64,000 bases of DNA. It comes from Amycolatopsis palatopharyngis (GTDB lineage Bacteria > Actinomycetota > Actinomycetes > Mycobacteriales > Pseudonocardiaceae). The position numbers and the translations under genes are program-made. Under the pieces are notes generated by a model. The model was given only the letters and a program-made list of their open reading frames with translations, did not search any database and was not told where the DNA came from. Numbering within the stretch: the first letter of the stretch is position 1; every line of letters begins with the position of its first letter. Location: NCBI RefSeq assembly GCF_003385185.1, contig NZ_PQHZ01000008.1, positions 62,001 to 126,000 of the forward strand, read 5' to 3'. Shown here piece by piece: positions 20,227 through 29,579 of this stretch.

Positions 20227-23200
20227 GTGATTGCGATTCCTTTTCGTGTTCTGGGCCCGCTCGAAGCCGGTATCGGCGAGCGGGCGGTGCCACTCGGTGG
20301 CCCGAAGCCGCGCATGCTGCTGGCCACCCTGCTGCTGCAGCCGAACTCGGTGGTGGCCACCGATGTGCTGATCGACGTGCTGTGGCCGGACCGGGCGCCG
20401 CGCTCGGCGGCAGCCAACGTCCGCACCTACGTGCACACCCTGCGCAGGCGGCTCGACGAGAGCGGCGGTCAGCTCGGCGAACGCCTGCGGAGCCGCTCCT
20501 GGGGCTACGTCCTGACCCTGAAGCCGACCGAGCTCGACTGCTCGGTCTTCGAGCAGCACGTGGCAGCCGGCCGCCGTGCACTGGCCACCGGCGACACCGG
20601 GGCGGCCCTGTCAGAGCTGGACGCCGCCAGCGGACTGTGGCGCGGGCACCTGCTGGAGGATCTGCCGCACAGCCACGCCTGGGCCTCGCGGCTCGCTCGG
20701 CTCACCGAACTCCGGCTGTCCGCCGAGGAACAACGGCTGCGGCTGCGAATCGAGCAGGGCGGGCACTGCGACGCGATCGCCGAACTACGTGGCCTGCTCA
20801 CCGAACATCCGCTGCGTGAGGAGCTCTGGCAGCAGCTGATCGTGGCGCTGGACGCGAGCGGCAGGCGGGCGGAGGCCCTGCACGTCTACGCCGAGGCGGA
20901 ACAGGTTCTGCTGGACGAGCTCGATGCGGAACCCGGCCCCGCCCTGCGGGAGCTACGGACGAGGCTGGCCGGCGACTCGAAGAAGGGGCAGCGCACCACA
21001 GGTGCCGATCGCTGCCCGCTGCCCGTCCGCCAGCTGCCAATGGACCTGCCCGACTTCACCGGCAGAGCCCGGCTCATCGGTGAACTCACGCGACTGCTGC
21101 GGGAGAACAACCGGCGCGGCGTGCCGACGGTCGCCGTGCTGTCCGGGCCACCGGGAGCAGGAAAATCCGCGCTGGCCGTGCACGTCGCCCATGCGGTCAG
21201 CGGCGCCTTCCCCGACGGTCAGCTGCATATCGACCTCGCAGGCACCTCCGCCGCTGCACGCAGCCCGCTGGACGTGCTCGCCGAGGTGCTGCGGGCACTC
21301 GGGGTACCGGACACGGCCATGCCACGCGGACTCGGCGAGCGCTCGGCGCTACTGCGTTCCCGGCTCGCCCGCCGACGCCTCTGCGTCGTCCTCGACGACG
21401 CCGCCTGTGCCGCTCAGGTGCGGCCGTTGCTGCCGGGAACAGGTGGCTGCGCCGTTGTCGTGACCAGCCGGGTGCGTATGCCGGACCTCGAATGCGCCTA
21501 CCCGGTGGAGGTCGGCGTGCTGCCGGAGGAGGACGCGTTCCGGCTGCTCACCGGAATCGTCGGCGCCCAGAGGTCGGCGGCGGAACCTGCCGGCATCGCG
21601 ACCCTCCTGGACTACTGCGGCCACCTCCCGCTCGCCATCCGGGTGGCCGGGGCCCGGCTCGTCCACCGTCCTTCGTGGACGGTAAGTACACTCGCGCTGC
21701 GCCTGCACGACGAGCGGCGCAGGCTCGACGAACTCCGGCTCGGCGACCTCGAAGTACGCGCCAGCGTGGGACTGAGCTATGACCAGCTCCCCGCCGAGGC
21801 CGCCCTGGCTTTCCGCCTGCTGGCTTTGCTCGGGCCCGTGCGGTTTCCCGGATGGATGCCCGCCGCACTACTCGGCCGCGCCGCTGCCGACGACGTACTG
21901 GACACCCTCGTCGACGCGCATCTGGTCGAACCCGTAGGCGCGGACGCCACCGGCGCGCCCCGATACCGGCTGCACGATCTGCTGCGCTGTTACGCCGCAG
22001 ACAAGTCCCGTTTGGACAGTGTGGACGACCGCAGGGCAGCTGTTCGCCGTGCGCTCGAGGGCTACCTGGCACTCGCGCTCGAGACGGTCGAGGCGATGCC
22101 GATCCATTTCTTCGGCATGAGCTCCGCGGGCAGGTACACCGCGACCTGGTCCCCATTACCCGAGCGTCCGTTGCCGGGGCACCTCCGCGAAGGGGACCCG
22201 GCCGCATGGTTCGAGGCGGAACATCGCTGGGTAGTTTCGGCGATCGAACTAGCCGCGCGTTGGGGACTCGACGAGCTGGCATGGCGGCTGACCGCCGCAT
22301 TCACGCCGTTCTTCGACCTACGAGGACATCAGGACGACTGGCAGCACACACATGCGACAGCGCTCGCCGCCGCACGCCGGACTGGTGATCATCTCGGGCA
22401 GGCCGTGATTCTGCGCAATCTCGGACAGGTTCACCTCTACCAGGATTCCTACGACGCGGCCCACGCCGCGTTCAGCGAGGCGGCCGATCTGTTCCGGAAG
22501 GCAGGCGACGACCGGGGTGTCGCGATCGCCCTGGCCGGACAGGGCAGCGTGCAGCGGATACTGGGCGAGTACGACGAGGCCATCGGGCACTGTCACGAAG
22601 CACTCGAGCTGTTCGAGTCGGCGGGCGATCGGCACGGCGAGGCGGTCGCGCGGATCGCCGTGGGCTCGGTGTGGCTCGCACTCGGCTGTTTCGCCTGCGC
22701 GGGACGCTGGTTCACCGACGCCCGGAAGCTGTCCGCGACGATCGGGGACCAGCACCGGGAGGCGCACGCCCTCAAACGCCTCGCGGCACTGGAACAGCAC
22801 CGCGGAAACCTCGGACAGGCCAGAGAACTGGTGGACCGAGCGATCGCGATCTTCCATGAGCTCGGGGACGACCACTGCGTCGGCTACGCCAACCAGAATC
22901 TCGGCGAGCTCAACCTCTGCAGCGGCGACCTGGCCCACGCCCGGCTACTGCTGGTGAACTCGATGAGTGTGCACCGCCGCAACGGCGACCGCCGGTCCCA
23001 GGCACAGGTCGCCGAACTGCTCGGGCAGCTGTACGACAAGCTCGGCAGGCGCGAACAGTCGCGGCGGTACTTCGACCACGCGCTCGCCATCTGGCGCGAC
23101 CTCGAGCCCGAACCAGCGGAGAGCTGCGCCACGAAACGCGCTTTCCCGGGAAAGCGCGGTGGTTGCGCGTGCATAGATGCCGCTTTCCCGGGAAAGTGCG

Positions 23201-23232
23201 ACGATCAGGTCAGCAGCCGGTACTGCTCGTGA
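20227..23232 (+). CDS. AfsR/SARP-type transcriptional regulator with NB-ARC and TPR domains
   Basis: A 1001-residue regulator. Residues ~1-95 form an OmpR-like winged helix (FRVLGPLEAG ... GGPKPRMLLATLLL ... VLIDVLWPDRAPRSAAANVRTYVHTLRR). Residues ~100-250 are the bacterial transcriptional activation domain. An NB-ARC ATPase follows, with P-loop SGPPGAGKSALAVHVAH (~315) and Walker B LCVVLDDAA. The C-terminal half holds about five TPRs. Relatives activate antibiotic clusters. The last ~30 residues (AFPGKRGG ... AFPGKCDD) are encoded by two TTTCCCGGGAAA palindromes and look like a repeat-derived extension. The gene overlaps the M23 gene tail-to-tail by 23 bp. Confidence 0.92.
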   Translation: MIAIPFRVLGPLEAGIGERAVPLGGPKPRMLLATLLLQPNSVVATDVLIDVLWPDRAPRSAAANVRTYVHTLRRRLDESGGQLGERLRSRSWGYVLTLKPTELDCSVFEQHVAAGRRALATGDTGAALSELDAASGLWRGHLLEDLPHSHAWASRLARLTELRLSAEEQRLRLRIEQGGHCDAIAELRGLLTEHPLREELWQQLIVALDASGRRAEALHVYAEAEQVLLDELDAEPGPALRELRTRLAGDSKKGQRTTGADRCPLPVRQLPMDLPDFTGRARLIGELTRLLRENNRRGVPTVAVLSGPPGAGKSALAVHVAHAVSGAFPDGQLHIDLAGTSAAARSPLDVLAEVLRALGVPDTAMPRGLGERSALLRSRLARRRLCVVLDDAACAAQVRPLLPGTGGCAVVVTSRVRMPDLECAYPVEVGVLPEEDAFRLLTGIVGAQRSAAEPAGIATLLDYCGHLPLAIRVAGARLVHRPSWTVSTLALRLHDERRRLDELRLGDLEVRASVGLSYDQLPAEAALAFRLLALLGPVRFPGWMPAALLGRAAADDVLDTLVDAHLVEPVGADATGAPRYRLHDLLRCYAADKSRLDSVDDRRAAVRRALEGYLALALETVEAMPIHFFGMSSAGRYTATWSPLPERPLPGHLREGDPAAWFEAEHRWVVSAIELAARWGLDELAWRLTAAFTPFFDLRGHQDDWQHTHATALAAARRTGDHLGQAVILRNLGQVHLYQDSYDAAHAAFSEAADLFRKAGDDRGVAIALAGQGSVQRILGEYDEAIGHCHEALELFESAGDRHGEAVARIAVGSVWLALGCFACAGRWFTDARKLSATIGDQHREAHALKRLAALEQHRGNLGQARELVDRAIAIFHELGDDHCVGYANQNLGELNLCSGDLAHARLLLVNSMSVHRRNGDRRSQAQVAELLGQLYDKLGRREQSRRYFDHALAIWRDLEPEPAESCATKRAFPGKRGGCACIDAAFPGKCDDQVSSRYCS
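23139..23200. repeat. Two TTTCCCGGGAAA palindromes at the end of the SARP gene
   Basis: The first copy is a perfect 22-bp palindrome (CGCGCTTTCCCGGGAAAGCG plus CG; core 23142-23153). The second (core 23184-23195) is flanked by CGC and GTGCG, as in the cobN and 56.5-kb copies. Both are translated as AFPGK in the SARP reading frame and lie at the junction of two convergent genes. Confidence 0.85.
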
Positions 23233-23785
23233 TCGTGGTGTTGCCGAAGTACCTGATCGCGACTCCGTTGAGCACAACGCGCTTCACGACACCGTTGAGG
23301 CGCTGTTCATAGTGCAGATGGGGACCGGTGGATCCGCCCGTGCTGCCCACCTTGCCGATGATCGTTCCGGTGCTCACGCGCTGGCCCACCGAGACGTTGA
23401 ACGAGTTCAGATGCGCGTACAGCGTCTTCCAGCCCTCGGCGTGCCGGACGACGATGTACTTGCCGTAACTGGTGTTGCCGAGGTTGCGGACGATCTCCAC
23501 CGTGCCCGCGGCACTCGAGCGCACGTTCTTGTTCAGCGCGTCGCCGCGCTGGAAGTCCACCGAATTCTGCGGATTGTGATTGGTGCGGGTGTTGGCGTTC
23601 CACACCTGGCCGCAGTCGAAGGGCGTCCGCAGGTTCACCGCCTGTATGCCGACGTCCCCGGAACCGGTGGCCGCGCTGACATCGGTGGCGCCCGCGGTCG
23701 CGCTGACCGGAGTCGCGAGCGCGAGCACGGCTGCCGTGCCCGCGACGACACCGGCGAGAGATCTCCTGGCGGTCGACAGTCTCAT
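23210..23785 (-). CDS. Secreted M23 family metallopeptidase
   Basis: A 191-residue exported protein: signal peptide residues ~1-33 (SLAGVVAGTAAVLALATPVSATA), then a LytM/M23 domain with HNPQNSVDFQRGD and the HxH ligands in GPHLHYEQ. It should cleave peptidoglycan cross-bridges in the wall. The usual H-x3-D first motif is shifted (NxxxD with a His earlier), seen in some actinobacterial members. ATG 23785 is chosen for the AGGA 5 nt upstream. It is convergent with the SARP gene. Confidence 0.87.
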   Translation of the reverse strand: MRLSTARRSLAGVVAGTAAVLALATPVSATAGATDVSAATGSGDVGIQAVNLRTPFDCGQVWNANTRTNHNPQNSVDFQRGDALNKNVRSSAAGTVEIVRNLGNTSYGKYIVVRHAEGWKTLYAHLNSFNVSVGQRVSTGTIIGKVGSTGGSTGPHLHYEQRLNGVVKRVVLNGVAIRYFGNTTITSSTGC

Positions 23786-23992
23786 GTTGTTCCTCATTCC
23801 GGATCGTGACAAACGAGAAGCAAAGAACAACATCGGCGAATACAAGTTCCGTACAAATCTATGCGAATGACAGGCGGAGGTGGTTGGGAGTTTTTTATGA
23901 ATATGTTGGGAGTTCGCCCAGGCTCGCGAAATCCCTTCACCGGCGGCCGGAAAGTGAGCAGAATCGGTTTCCACCCCACCGCCGGAGGCTTC

Positions 23993-24376
23993 ATGTTCAC
24001 CTTGCGCAGACTGTCCTTCATCGCACTCGCCGCCACTACGATGACCGTCACCGCCGCAACTCCCGCACTCGCCGACAGTTCCAGGTGCACGTCCGGCAGC
24101 GCCTGCTCCGGACGGGTTACTTTCCAGTCGTACGGCGAGGTTTTCAAGGTCTACGACCAGAAGGCCGATGGGCATTCGGCAGTACTGCTGTATTGGCTGC
24201 CGGACGGTTCCGGCCCACACCGCGTCTGGAACCCGAACGGTAACGGCTCCTCGGTGACGGCGAATCTCGAGTTCCCGGAAGGCGACTGGGTGACCTACCG
24301 AGCCTGCCTGGGGGAACACGGCCCCAAGGAGATTCTGGAATCCACCTGCGGTGCCCCCATCACTGATTACGCGTGA
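23993..24376 (+). CDS. Secreted hypothetical protein
   Basis: A 127-residue exported protein with a signal peptide ending near PALADSS. The mature part has four cysteines, two near the start (SSRCTSGSACSG) and two near the end (RACLGEHG, ESTCGAP), probably making disulfides, and resembles small secreted beta proteins of actinomycetes. GGAGG lies 4 nt before the ATG. It is divergent from the M23 gene across a ~200-bp gap. No function is recognised. Confidence 0.75.
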   Translation: MFTLRRLSFIALAATTMTVTAATPALADSSRCTSGSACSGRVTFQSYGEVFKVYDQKADGHSAVLLYWLPDGSGPHRVWNPNGNGSSVTANLEFPEGDWVTYRACLGEHGPKEILESTCGAPITDYA

Positions 24377-24446
24377 GTGTGCGCATGAGTGGACAACGCG
24401 AAAGTGACGAACGCCCGGACACCGCCCGCTCACCTGAGGAGATCTC

Positions 24447-25976
24447 ATGCCCACAGTGAATAGAAGACTGTTCCTGGTCACCGGACTGGCCGGCGCCGCG
24501 GCAGGCGGCGCTTTGGTCGTCCCCGGGCTCGCGGCGGCCGGCGCGGGCACCGCGGCCCTGCGCTACCCGTTCCACCTGGGGGTCGCGTCCGGCGATCCAC
24601 GCCCGGACCGGGTCGTGCTCTGGACCAGGCTGGCTCAGGCTCCGCTCGATCTCGACGGCGGCATGGGCACACAGAACGTGCCGGTTGACTGGCAACTCGC
24701 CACCGACGAGGCGTTCACCGACATCGTCGCTTCGGGTACGGAGACCGCCGTTCCCGCGGAGGGGCACAGCGTGCACGCCGAGCCCGGCGGGTTGACCCCG
24801 GGGGCGCACTACTTCTACCGGTTCAGGACCGGCACGCACGTCTCCCCCGTCGGCCGCACCAGAACCGCACCAGCGGAAGGCAGCACTCCCGCGAGCCTCA
24901 GCTTCGCCTTCGCCTCCTGCGCCCACTTCGAGGAGGGCTGGTACCACGCGTTCCGGCACCTCGCCAAGGGCGATCCCGATGTCGTGCTCTTCCTCGGCGA
25001 CTACATGTACGAGAACAACTCCGGGCACAGCGACGTCGTCCGGGGATACCTCGACCTCGACGAGGTCGACAAGCTGGACGAGCACCGGTTGCGGTACGCG
25101 CAGCACAAGCTCGACCCGGATCTGCAAGAGGCGCACGCCACGGCCCCATGGCTGGCGGTGTTCGACGACCACGAGCTGGAGAACAACTGGTGGGGGGTCG
25201 ACTTCGACCAGCAGTACCGCAAGCAGAACGCGTTCCAGGCGTTCTGGGAGAACATGCCGCTGCCCCGTTCGATGAAGCCGGTGAACTCCGCGATTCCGTT
25301 GTATCGCACGATCACCTGGGGCACCCTCGCCCGCTTCCACATGATGGACACCCGGCAGTACCGCTGGAAGCAGGCGCCGAACAACAACAACACCAACTGC
25401 ACGGAACTGCGGCGCACGGACCGCACGCTGACCGGCAGCGCACAGGAACGATGGTTGCTGGATTCGCTGACCTCACGCACATCGGGCTGGGACTTCCTCG
25501 GCCAGCAGGTGTTCTTCGCCCAACGAGACGGCGACGGCAGGGCGAGCACCTGTGACGTCAGCGAGGACGCCTGGGACGGTTACCCGGCGAACCGGGACCG
25601 GATCGTGCAGGGCTGGATCGACCGCAAGGTTCGCAACCCGGTGGTACTGACCGGGGACGTGCACCGGCACTGGGCCTGCGACCTGCGCAGGAACTACAAC
25701 GACCACGACGCGCCGTTCGTGGGCACCGAACTGGTCACCACCTCGATCACCTCACGGGGCAGCACCACTCCGCCCGCGTACCCCGAACGCAACCCACACG
25801 TGCACTACGTCGGCCATCAGCGAGGCTTCGTGCGCGCCAGGGTCACTCCGCAGCAGCTGACGGCCGAGTTCATGGGCGTGTCCTCGGTGCTCGTGCGGGA
25901 TCCAGCGAAATCGACCCTGTCGGTGGTGAAACGGTTCCACGTCGAGGACGGGAGGCCGGGCCTGCAGCCGGGCTGA
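24447..25976 (+). CDS. phoD: PhoD-type alkaline phosphatase/phosphodiesterase, Tat-exported
   Basis: A 509-residue enzyme with a twin-arginine signal (VNRRLFLVTGLAG), an N-terminal beta domain (FHLGVASGDPRPDRVVLWTRL) and a PhoD metallophosphatase domain. Metal-site blocks are FLGDYMYENN, VFDDHELENNWWG and VLTGDVHRHWACDL. PhoD enzymes use Fe and Ca and act outside the cell on phosphodiesters, typically under phosphate limitation. GAGGAG precedes the ATG. Confidence 0.93.
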   Translation: MPTVNRRLFLVTGLAGAAAGGALVVPGLAAAGAGTAALRYPFHLGVASGDPRPDRVVLWTRLAQAPLDLDGGMGTQNVPVDWQLATDEAFTDIVASGTETAVPAEGHSVHAEPGGLTPGAHYFYRFRTGTHVSPVGRTRTAPAEGSTPASLSFAFASCAHFEEGWYHAFRHLAKGDPDVVLFLGDYMYENNSGHSDVVRGYLDLDEVDKLDEHRLRYAQHKLDPDLQEAHATAPWLAVFDDHELENNWWGVDFDQQYRKQNAFQAFWENMPLPRSMKPVNSAIPLYRTITWGTLARFHMMDTRQYRWKQAPNNNNTNCTELRRTDRTLTGSAQERWLLDSLTSRTSGWDFLGQQVFFAQRDGDGRASTCDVSEDAWDGYPANRDRIVQGWIDRKVRNPVVLTGDVHRHWACDLRRNYNDHDAPFVGTELVTTSITSRGSTTPPAYPERNPHVHYVGHQRGFVRARVTPQQLTAEFMGVSSVLVRDPAKSTLSVVKRFHVEDGRPGLQPG

Positions 25977-26151
25977 GGCAGGCCGTCGAGGACCGGTGGA
26001 TTGCGCGGTCATCGTGCTCCGTGGAACTCGGCCGACGAAGTCCCGCTATCGAGGCGGCAGGGCGTCAACCAGCAGAACCGGACAGTGCATAAGAGTCAGA
26101 GCCCTGGCGACTCGATCGCGGACCCGAGTTCACAGACAAACACTGAGGCCG

Positions 26152-26694
26152 TCAGCAGAAGAGCGGGAACCAGCAATAGTCGTCGTCATCGTCCGGCGGC
26201 CTCGTGGTCGTGGCCGGCGGCGGCGGATTGCTCGAGCGCGTTTCCGACGGCTCGCCGGTGGGGGCCGGCGGGTCGTCTCGCGCGCTGCTGGAATCACCGG
26301 TCGGTGTCGGAACCGAACTGGTGGCACTGGTCGAACTTGTCGTGTCGGTCGGCGTTGACGACTCACTCGTGTCGGCGGCGTCGTCCGTGGCGGACACGCT
26401 CACCGTGGACCGCTCGCTGGACGTTCCGGCCACCGTCGCGGTGAGGGCCACCGATCCCGGCAGCCCGCCCCCGGTCGGCGTTCCCGGCACCTCGATGAGG
26501 TTGGTCTCCTCCGGCCAGAGCGCCTGGGGCTCCCCTTCCGGTGCCGGCCGGACGAGCACGGCGGCGATACCGCAACCGAGCACCACCGCACCCATGACGG
26601 CGAGCACGCGGAGGCGGGAGCCCGGTCGTGGCGGTGCGTGCTCGTCCCAGCCCTCGCGTTCGAGGAGCTGAGCCACGGACACCTCGTCGTCCAC
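26152..26694 (-). CDS. Single-pass membrane protein with Ser/Thr/Pro-rich exterior
   Basis: About 180 residues: a short cytoplasmic start carrying VSVAQLLEREGW, one transmembrane helix (RVLAVMGAVVLGCGIAAVLV), then a long low-complexity Ser/Thr/Pro region and an acidic end with DDDDDYCWFPLFC. The N-terminal motif resembles TVAELVGRA in the protein at 45067, pointing to a shared family of membrane proteins. GTG 26694 has AAAGG upstream; GTG 26712 is an alternative. Function unknown. Confidence 0.65.
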   Translation of the reverse strand: MDDEVSVAQLLEREGWDEHAPPRPGSRLRVLAVMGAVVLGCGIAAVLVRPAPEGEPQALWPEETNLIEVPGTPTGGGLPGSVALTATVAGTSSERSTVSVSATDDAADTSESSTPTDTTSSTSATSSVPTPTGDSSSARDDPPAPTGEPSETRSSNPPPPATTTRPPDDDDDYCWFPLFC

Positions 26695-26873
26695 CAGGAG
26701 ACCTTTCAACACGCCGGCGCGGTAGGGGGCATTTCTACCCCAATGTCATTGATCGCTCGCCAACAACCCCGGAACCGGGCGAGTCACCGTGTTCGAGCAG
26801 ATACTCACGGTCACAAATTTTTCCCTCGGCCGCGGACTCACATCCGCTACGGTGAGCCGCACGGAGGTGCGCA

Positions 26874-28295
26874 ATGCCGCTGCTGTCGAATCGCCGCCCG
26901 CGCGCGGTTATGGGGCTGGTACTGGGTTTGACGCTCATCGGCGGTGGCGTCCTTGCGGCACCGGTCTCGGGAGCAGACCCGGCTCATCCCGCCGTACGCG
27001 GCGAGGACGGCACCGCGCGCGACAAACCGCCAGGCGATCAGCCGCTGCCCGGCTACACGGTGAACAACCCGGCGCTGCCGCCCACGGAAGTCGGTGGCGA
27101 ACCGACCACCGTGTTGCAAGGCATCCACGAACACGCCGCCTACACCGTCGAGGTGCCGCCGAACTGGAACGGCGAACTGGCGATGTGGGCGCACGGCTAC
27201 CGCGGCAACAGCGGTGTCCTGACAGTGGACCCACCCGCGTACGGGCTACGGCAGCGGTTACTGGACCAGGGATTCGCCTGGGCCGCCTCGTCGTACTACG
27301 CCAACGGCTACGACGTACGGGCCGGGGTCACGAGTACCCGTGATCTCGCGCGGCACTTCCGCACGCTGGTCGGCAAACCGGAACGGGTGTTCGTGGCCGG
27401 AGTTTCCATGGGCGGGCACGTGATCGGGCGGTCGCTGGAGCAGTACCCCGGCTTCTACGCGGGCGCGCTGCCGATGTGCGGCGTGCTCGGGGACCACGAA
27501 CTGTTCGACTTCCTGCTCGACTACCAACTCCTGGCCCAGGATCTGGCTGACGTGCCCGCCTATCCGGTGCCGGAGGACTACCTCGAGTCCGCCGTCCCGC
27601 TGATCCAGGAGAAGTTGGGCATGACCGAACTCGCGCCAGGCGGTCCGGACACCCTCAACGAACTCGGGGCACAGCTGCGCGCCATCACCCTGGAACACAC
27701 GGGTGGTCCCCGCCCAGGCGACGCCGCGTCGTTCGCGTTCTGGAAGGACTTCCTCTTCGGCCTCGGTGTGCCCTCCGGTCTGGAAGGGCTCGCCGCGAAC
27801 CCTGGTGACGTGGCGACCAACGTCGGCACGAGGTACGAGCCGAACACCCCGGTGGACGTCAACGCCTCCGTACAACGGGTCCGGCCGGAAAACGTCCGCG
27901 CCAGGCACTCGCCGCTGCTGACCGAGGTACCCCGGATCTCGGGCAGGCCCACCGTTCCAGTGCTCACGCTGCACGGCCTCGGCGACCTGTTCGTGCCGTT
28001 CTCGATGGAGCAGGCGTACCGGGAGGACGCGAGTAAGCACCACAGGACACGGCTGCTCGCCCAGCGCGCCATCCGCACGGTGAACCATTGCGAGTTCTCG
28101 CCGGCCGAGGCCGGGGCGGCATGGGACGACCTGGTTCGCTGGGCCGACACGGGAGAACGGGCCGAGGGCGACGTCGTGCACGACCGCTCTGTGGTCGCGC
28201 AGCCGGATTACGGCTGCCGGTTCAGTGACGCGGCCGCCTACGACAACCCCGCTCCCGGCAGCACACGCCGGCTTTTCACCGCCTGTCCCGCCTGA
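26874..28295 (+). CDS. Secreted alpha/beta hydrolase
   Basis: A 473-residue exported protein: signal peptide (residues ~10-35), then an alpha/beta hydrolase core with the nucleophile elbow GVSMGGHV, acid in LHGLGDLFVPF and His in TVNHCEFS. The oxyanion region is MWAHGYRG. It resembles secreted esterase- or tannase-like enzymes; the substrate is not evident. GGAGG is 6 nt before the ATG. Confidence 0.82.
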   Translation: MPLLSNRRPRAVMGLVLGLTLIGGGVLAAPVSGADPAHPAVRGEDGTARDKPPGDQPLPGYTVNNPALPPTEVGGEPTTVLQGIHEHAAYTVEVPPNWNGELAMWAHGYRGNSGVLTVDPPAYGLRQRLLDQGFAWAASSYYANGYDVRAGVTSTRDLARHFRTLVGKPERVFVAGVSMGGHVIGRSLEQYPGFYAGALPMCGVLGDHELFDFLLDYQLLAQDLADVPAYPVPEDYLESAVPLIQEKLGMTELAPGGPDTLNELGAQLRAITLEHTGGPRPGDAASFAFWKDFLFGLGVPSGLEGLAANPGDVATNVGTRYEPNTPVDVNASVQRVRPENVRARHSPLLTEVPRISGRPTVPVLTLHGLGDLFVPFSMEQAYREDASKHHRTRLLAQRAIRTVNHCEFSPAEAGAAWDDLVRWADTGERAEGDVVHDRSVVAQPDYGCRFSDAAAYDNPAPGSTRRLFTACPA

Positions 28296-28313
28296 TCAGA
28301 TCGAGGCCAGCGC

Positions 28314-29459
28314 TCAGCGGCCCGCCCTGCTGAGCCCGTTGCTCGCGCCGTCGCGGCTGAGCACCACCTCGTCGATCCGATCGAGCGCCTCGGTCCGTCG
28401 CGCGGCGGGTACGTCCGCGCCCGGCTCGCCACTGAGATCGGCGAGCCGGATCGGCGGGCCGAGGTCGATCAGCGTCGGAACGTACTCGGCCCGCTCGACC
28501 GACCAGCCGTCCGCGGAGCGGGTGAAGCGGAACCGCGCCGCTATGCCCTCCTCGGTGACGCCCCTTGGTTCGGAGTGCTTCGCGACGCTGTTGCCGAGAC
28601 CGTAGGCGACCCACTCGCCGTCGATTCGCTCGATCGGCTGCACGACGTGCGCGTGGTGACCGAGAATCAGGTCGATCGCGTCCGAACCCAGCAGTCGCGC
28701 GGCGAGGTCCTGCTGCTCCGCAGTCGGCTCGTGCTGGTACTCGGTACCCCAGTGCAGGCTCGCGATCACCACCTCGGCGCCCGCCTCCCGCGTCGCCTCC
28801 GCCGCGCTGAGGACGGCCTCGGCGTCCAGCGGATTGGACATCCAGGGCTTGCCCTCGGGTAGTTCATAGCCGTTGAAGCCGAAGGTGAACGACACCTGCC
28901 CGACCTTGACCCCGTTCACGTCGAGCACCAGCGGAGTCTGGGCCTCCTCCTCGCTGCGCGCCGATCCCGTGTGCCGGATTCCGGCCCCGTCCAGGGTGTC
29001 CAGTGTCCGCGCCACCCCGTCCTCCCCCTGGTCAAGGGTGTGGTTGGAGGCCGTGGAACAGCTGTCGTAGCCGGTGTCCGCGAGCGCGTCGGCGACCTGG
29101 GGCGGAGCGTTGAACGAGGGGTAGCCGCTGTAGTCACCGCCCTGTTCGGCGAGGGGTACCTCGAGATGGCAGATAGCCAGGTCCGCGTCCGACACAGCGG
29201 GTTCGAGCCCGGCGAACAACGGCCGGTAATCGATGTCGCCCTGCCCCGCGTCCTGTTCGGCCTGCTCGGTCAGCGCAGGGTGGATCAGCACGTCGCCCGT
29301 GGCCAGGACGGTGAACGAGTCCGCGGGGCCGGCGCTCTCCGTCGGCACGGCCGGTGGCTCCGACCACGACCGCGGCCCTGCTCCGGTTTCGGTGGAGTTG
29401 CCGGTGCAGGCAGTCAGGACGACCGCTACGCCAAGAACCGCGGGAAGGATTCGCCGCAC
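28314..29459 (-). CDS. CapA/PgsA-type lipoprotein (PGA_cap metallophosphatase fold)
   Basis: A 381-residue lipoprotein with signal peptide and lipobox LTAC near residue 20. A calcineurin-like CapA domain follows with TGDVLIHP, CHLEVPLAEQ, ASNHTLDQG, SLHWGTEYQH and ILGHHAHVVQP as metal-ligand and family blocks. PgsA/CapA proteins work with PgsB and PgsC in polyglutamate synthesis or export, and pgsBC lies 25 kb away. Stand-alone CapA homologues with other roles are common, so the link is inference. GTG 29459 has an excellent AGGAGA 5 nt upstream. Confidence 0.85.
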   Translation of the reverse strand: MRRILPAVLGVAVVLTACTGNSTETGAGPRSWSEPPAVPTESAGPADSFTVLATGDVLIHPALTEQAEQDAGQGDIDYRPLFAGLEPAVSDADLAICHLEVPLAEQGGDYSGYPSFNAPPQVADALADTGYDSCSTASNHTLDQGEDGVARTLDTLDGAGIRHTGSARSEEEAQTPLVLDVNGVKVGQVSFTFGFNGYELPEGKPWMSNPLDAEAVLSAAEATREAGAEVVIASLHWGTEYQHEPTAEQQDLAARLLGSDAIDLILGHHAHVVQPIERIDGEWVAYGLGNSVAKHSEPRGVTEEGIAARFRFTRSADGWSVERAEYVPTLIDLGPPIRLADLSGEPGADVPAARRTEALDRIDEVVLSRDGASNGLSRAGR

Positions 29460-29579
29460 CTGATCTCCTATCCGTACGTGCTCAGATGACCGCCGACCGA
29501 CACGATCGGGGTCATCCTGCACCATCGGTCTGCCCTCGGTGGCACCGCCGCTTCCCCTGCACCGTGGCACCATCGAGGG

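Noticed and set aside
18346..20559. 737-codon open frame antisense to the cholesterol oxidase, S4 and SARP genes
   Set aside because: It crosses several real genes in the opposite strand, and its translation has no motif.
29195..29215. GGTTCGAGCC, resembling a tRNA T-loop
   Set aside because: It lies inside the CapA-type gene with no acceptor stem, D-arm or anticodon arm around it.
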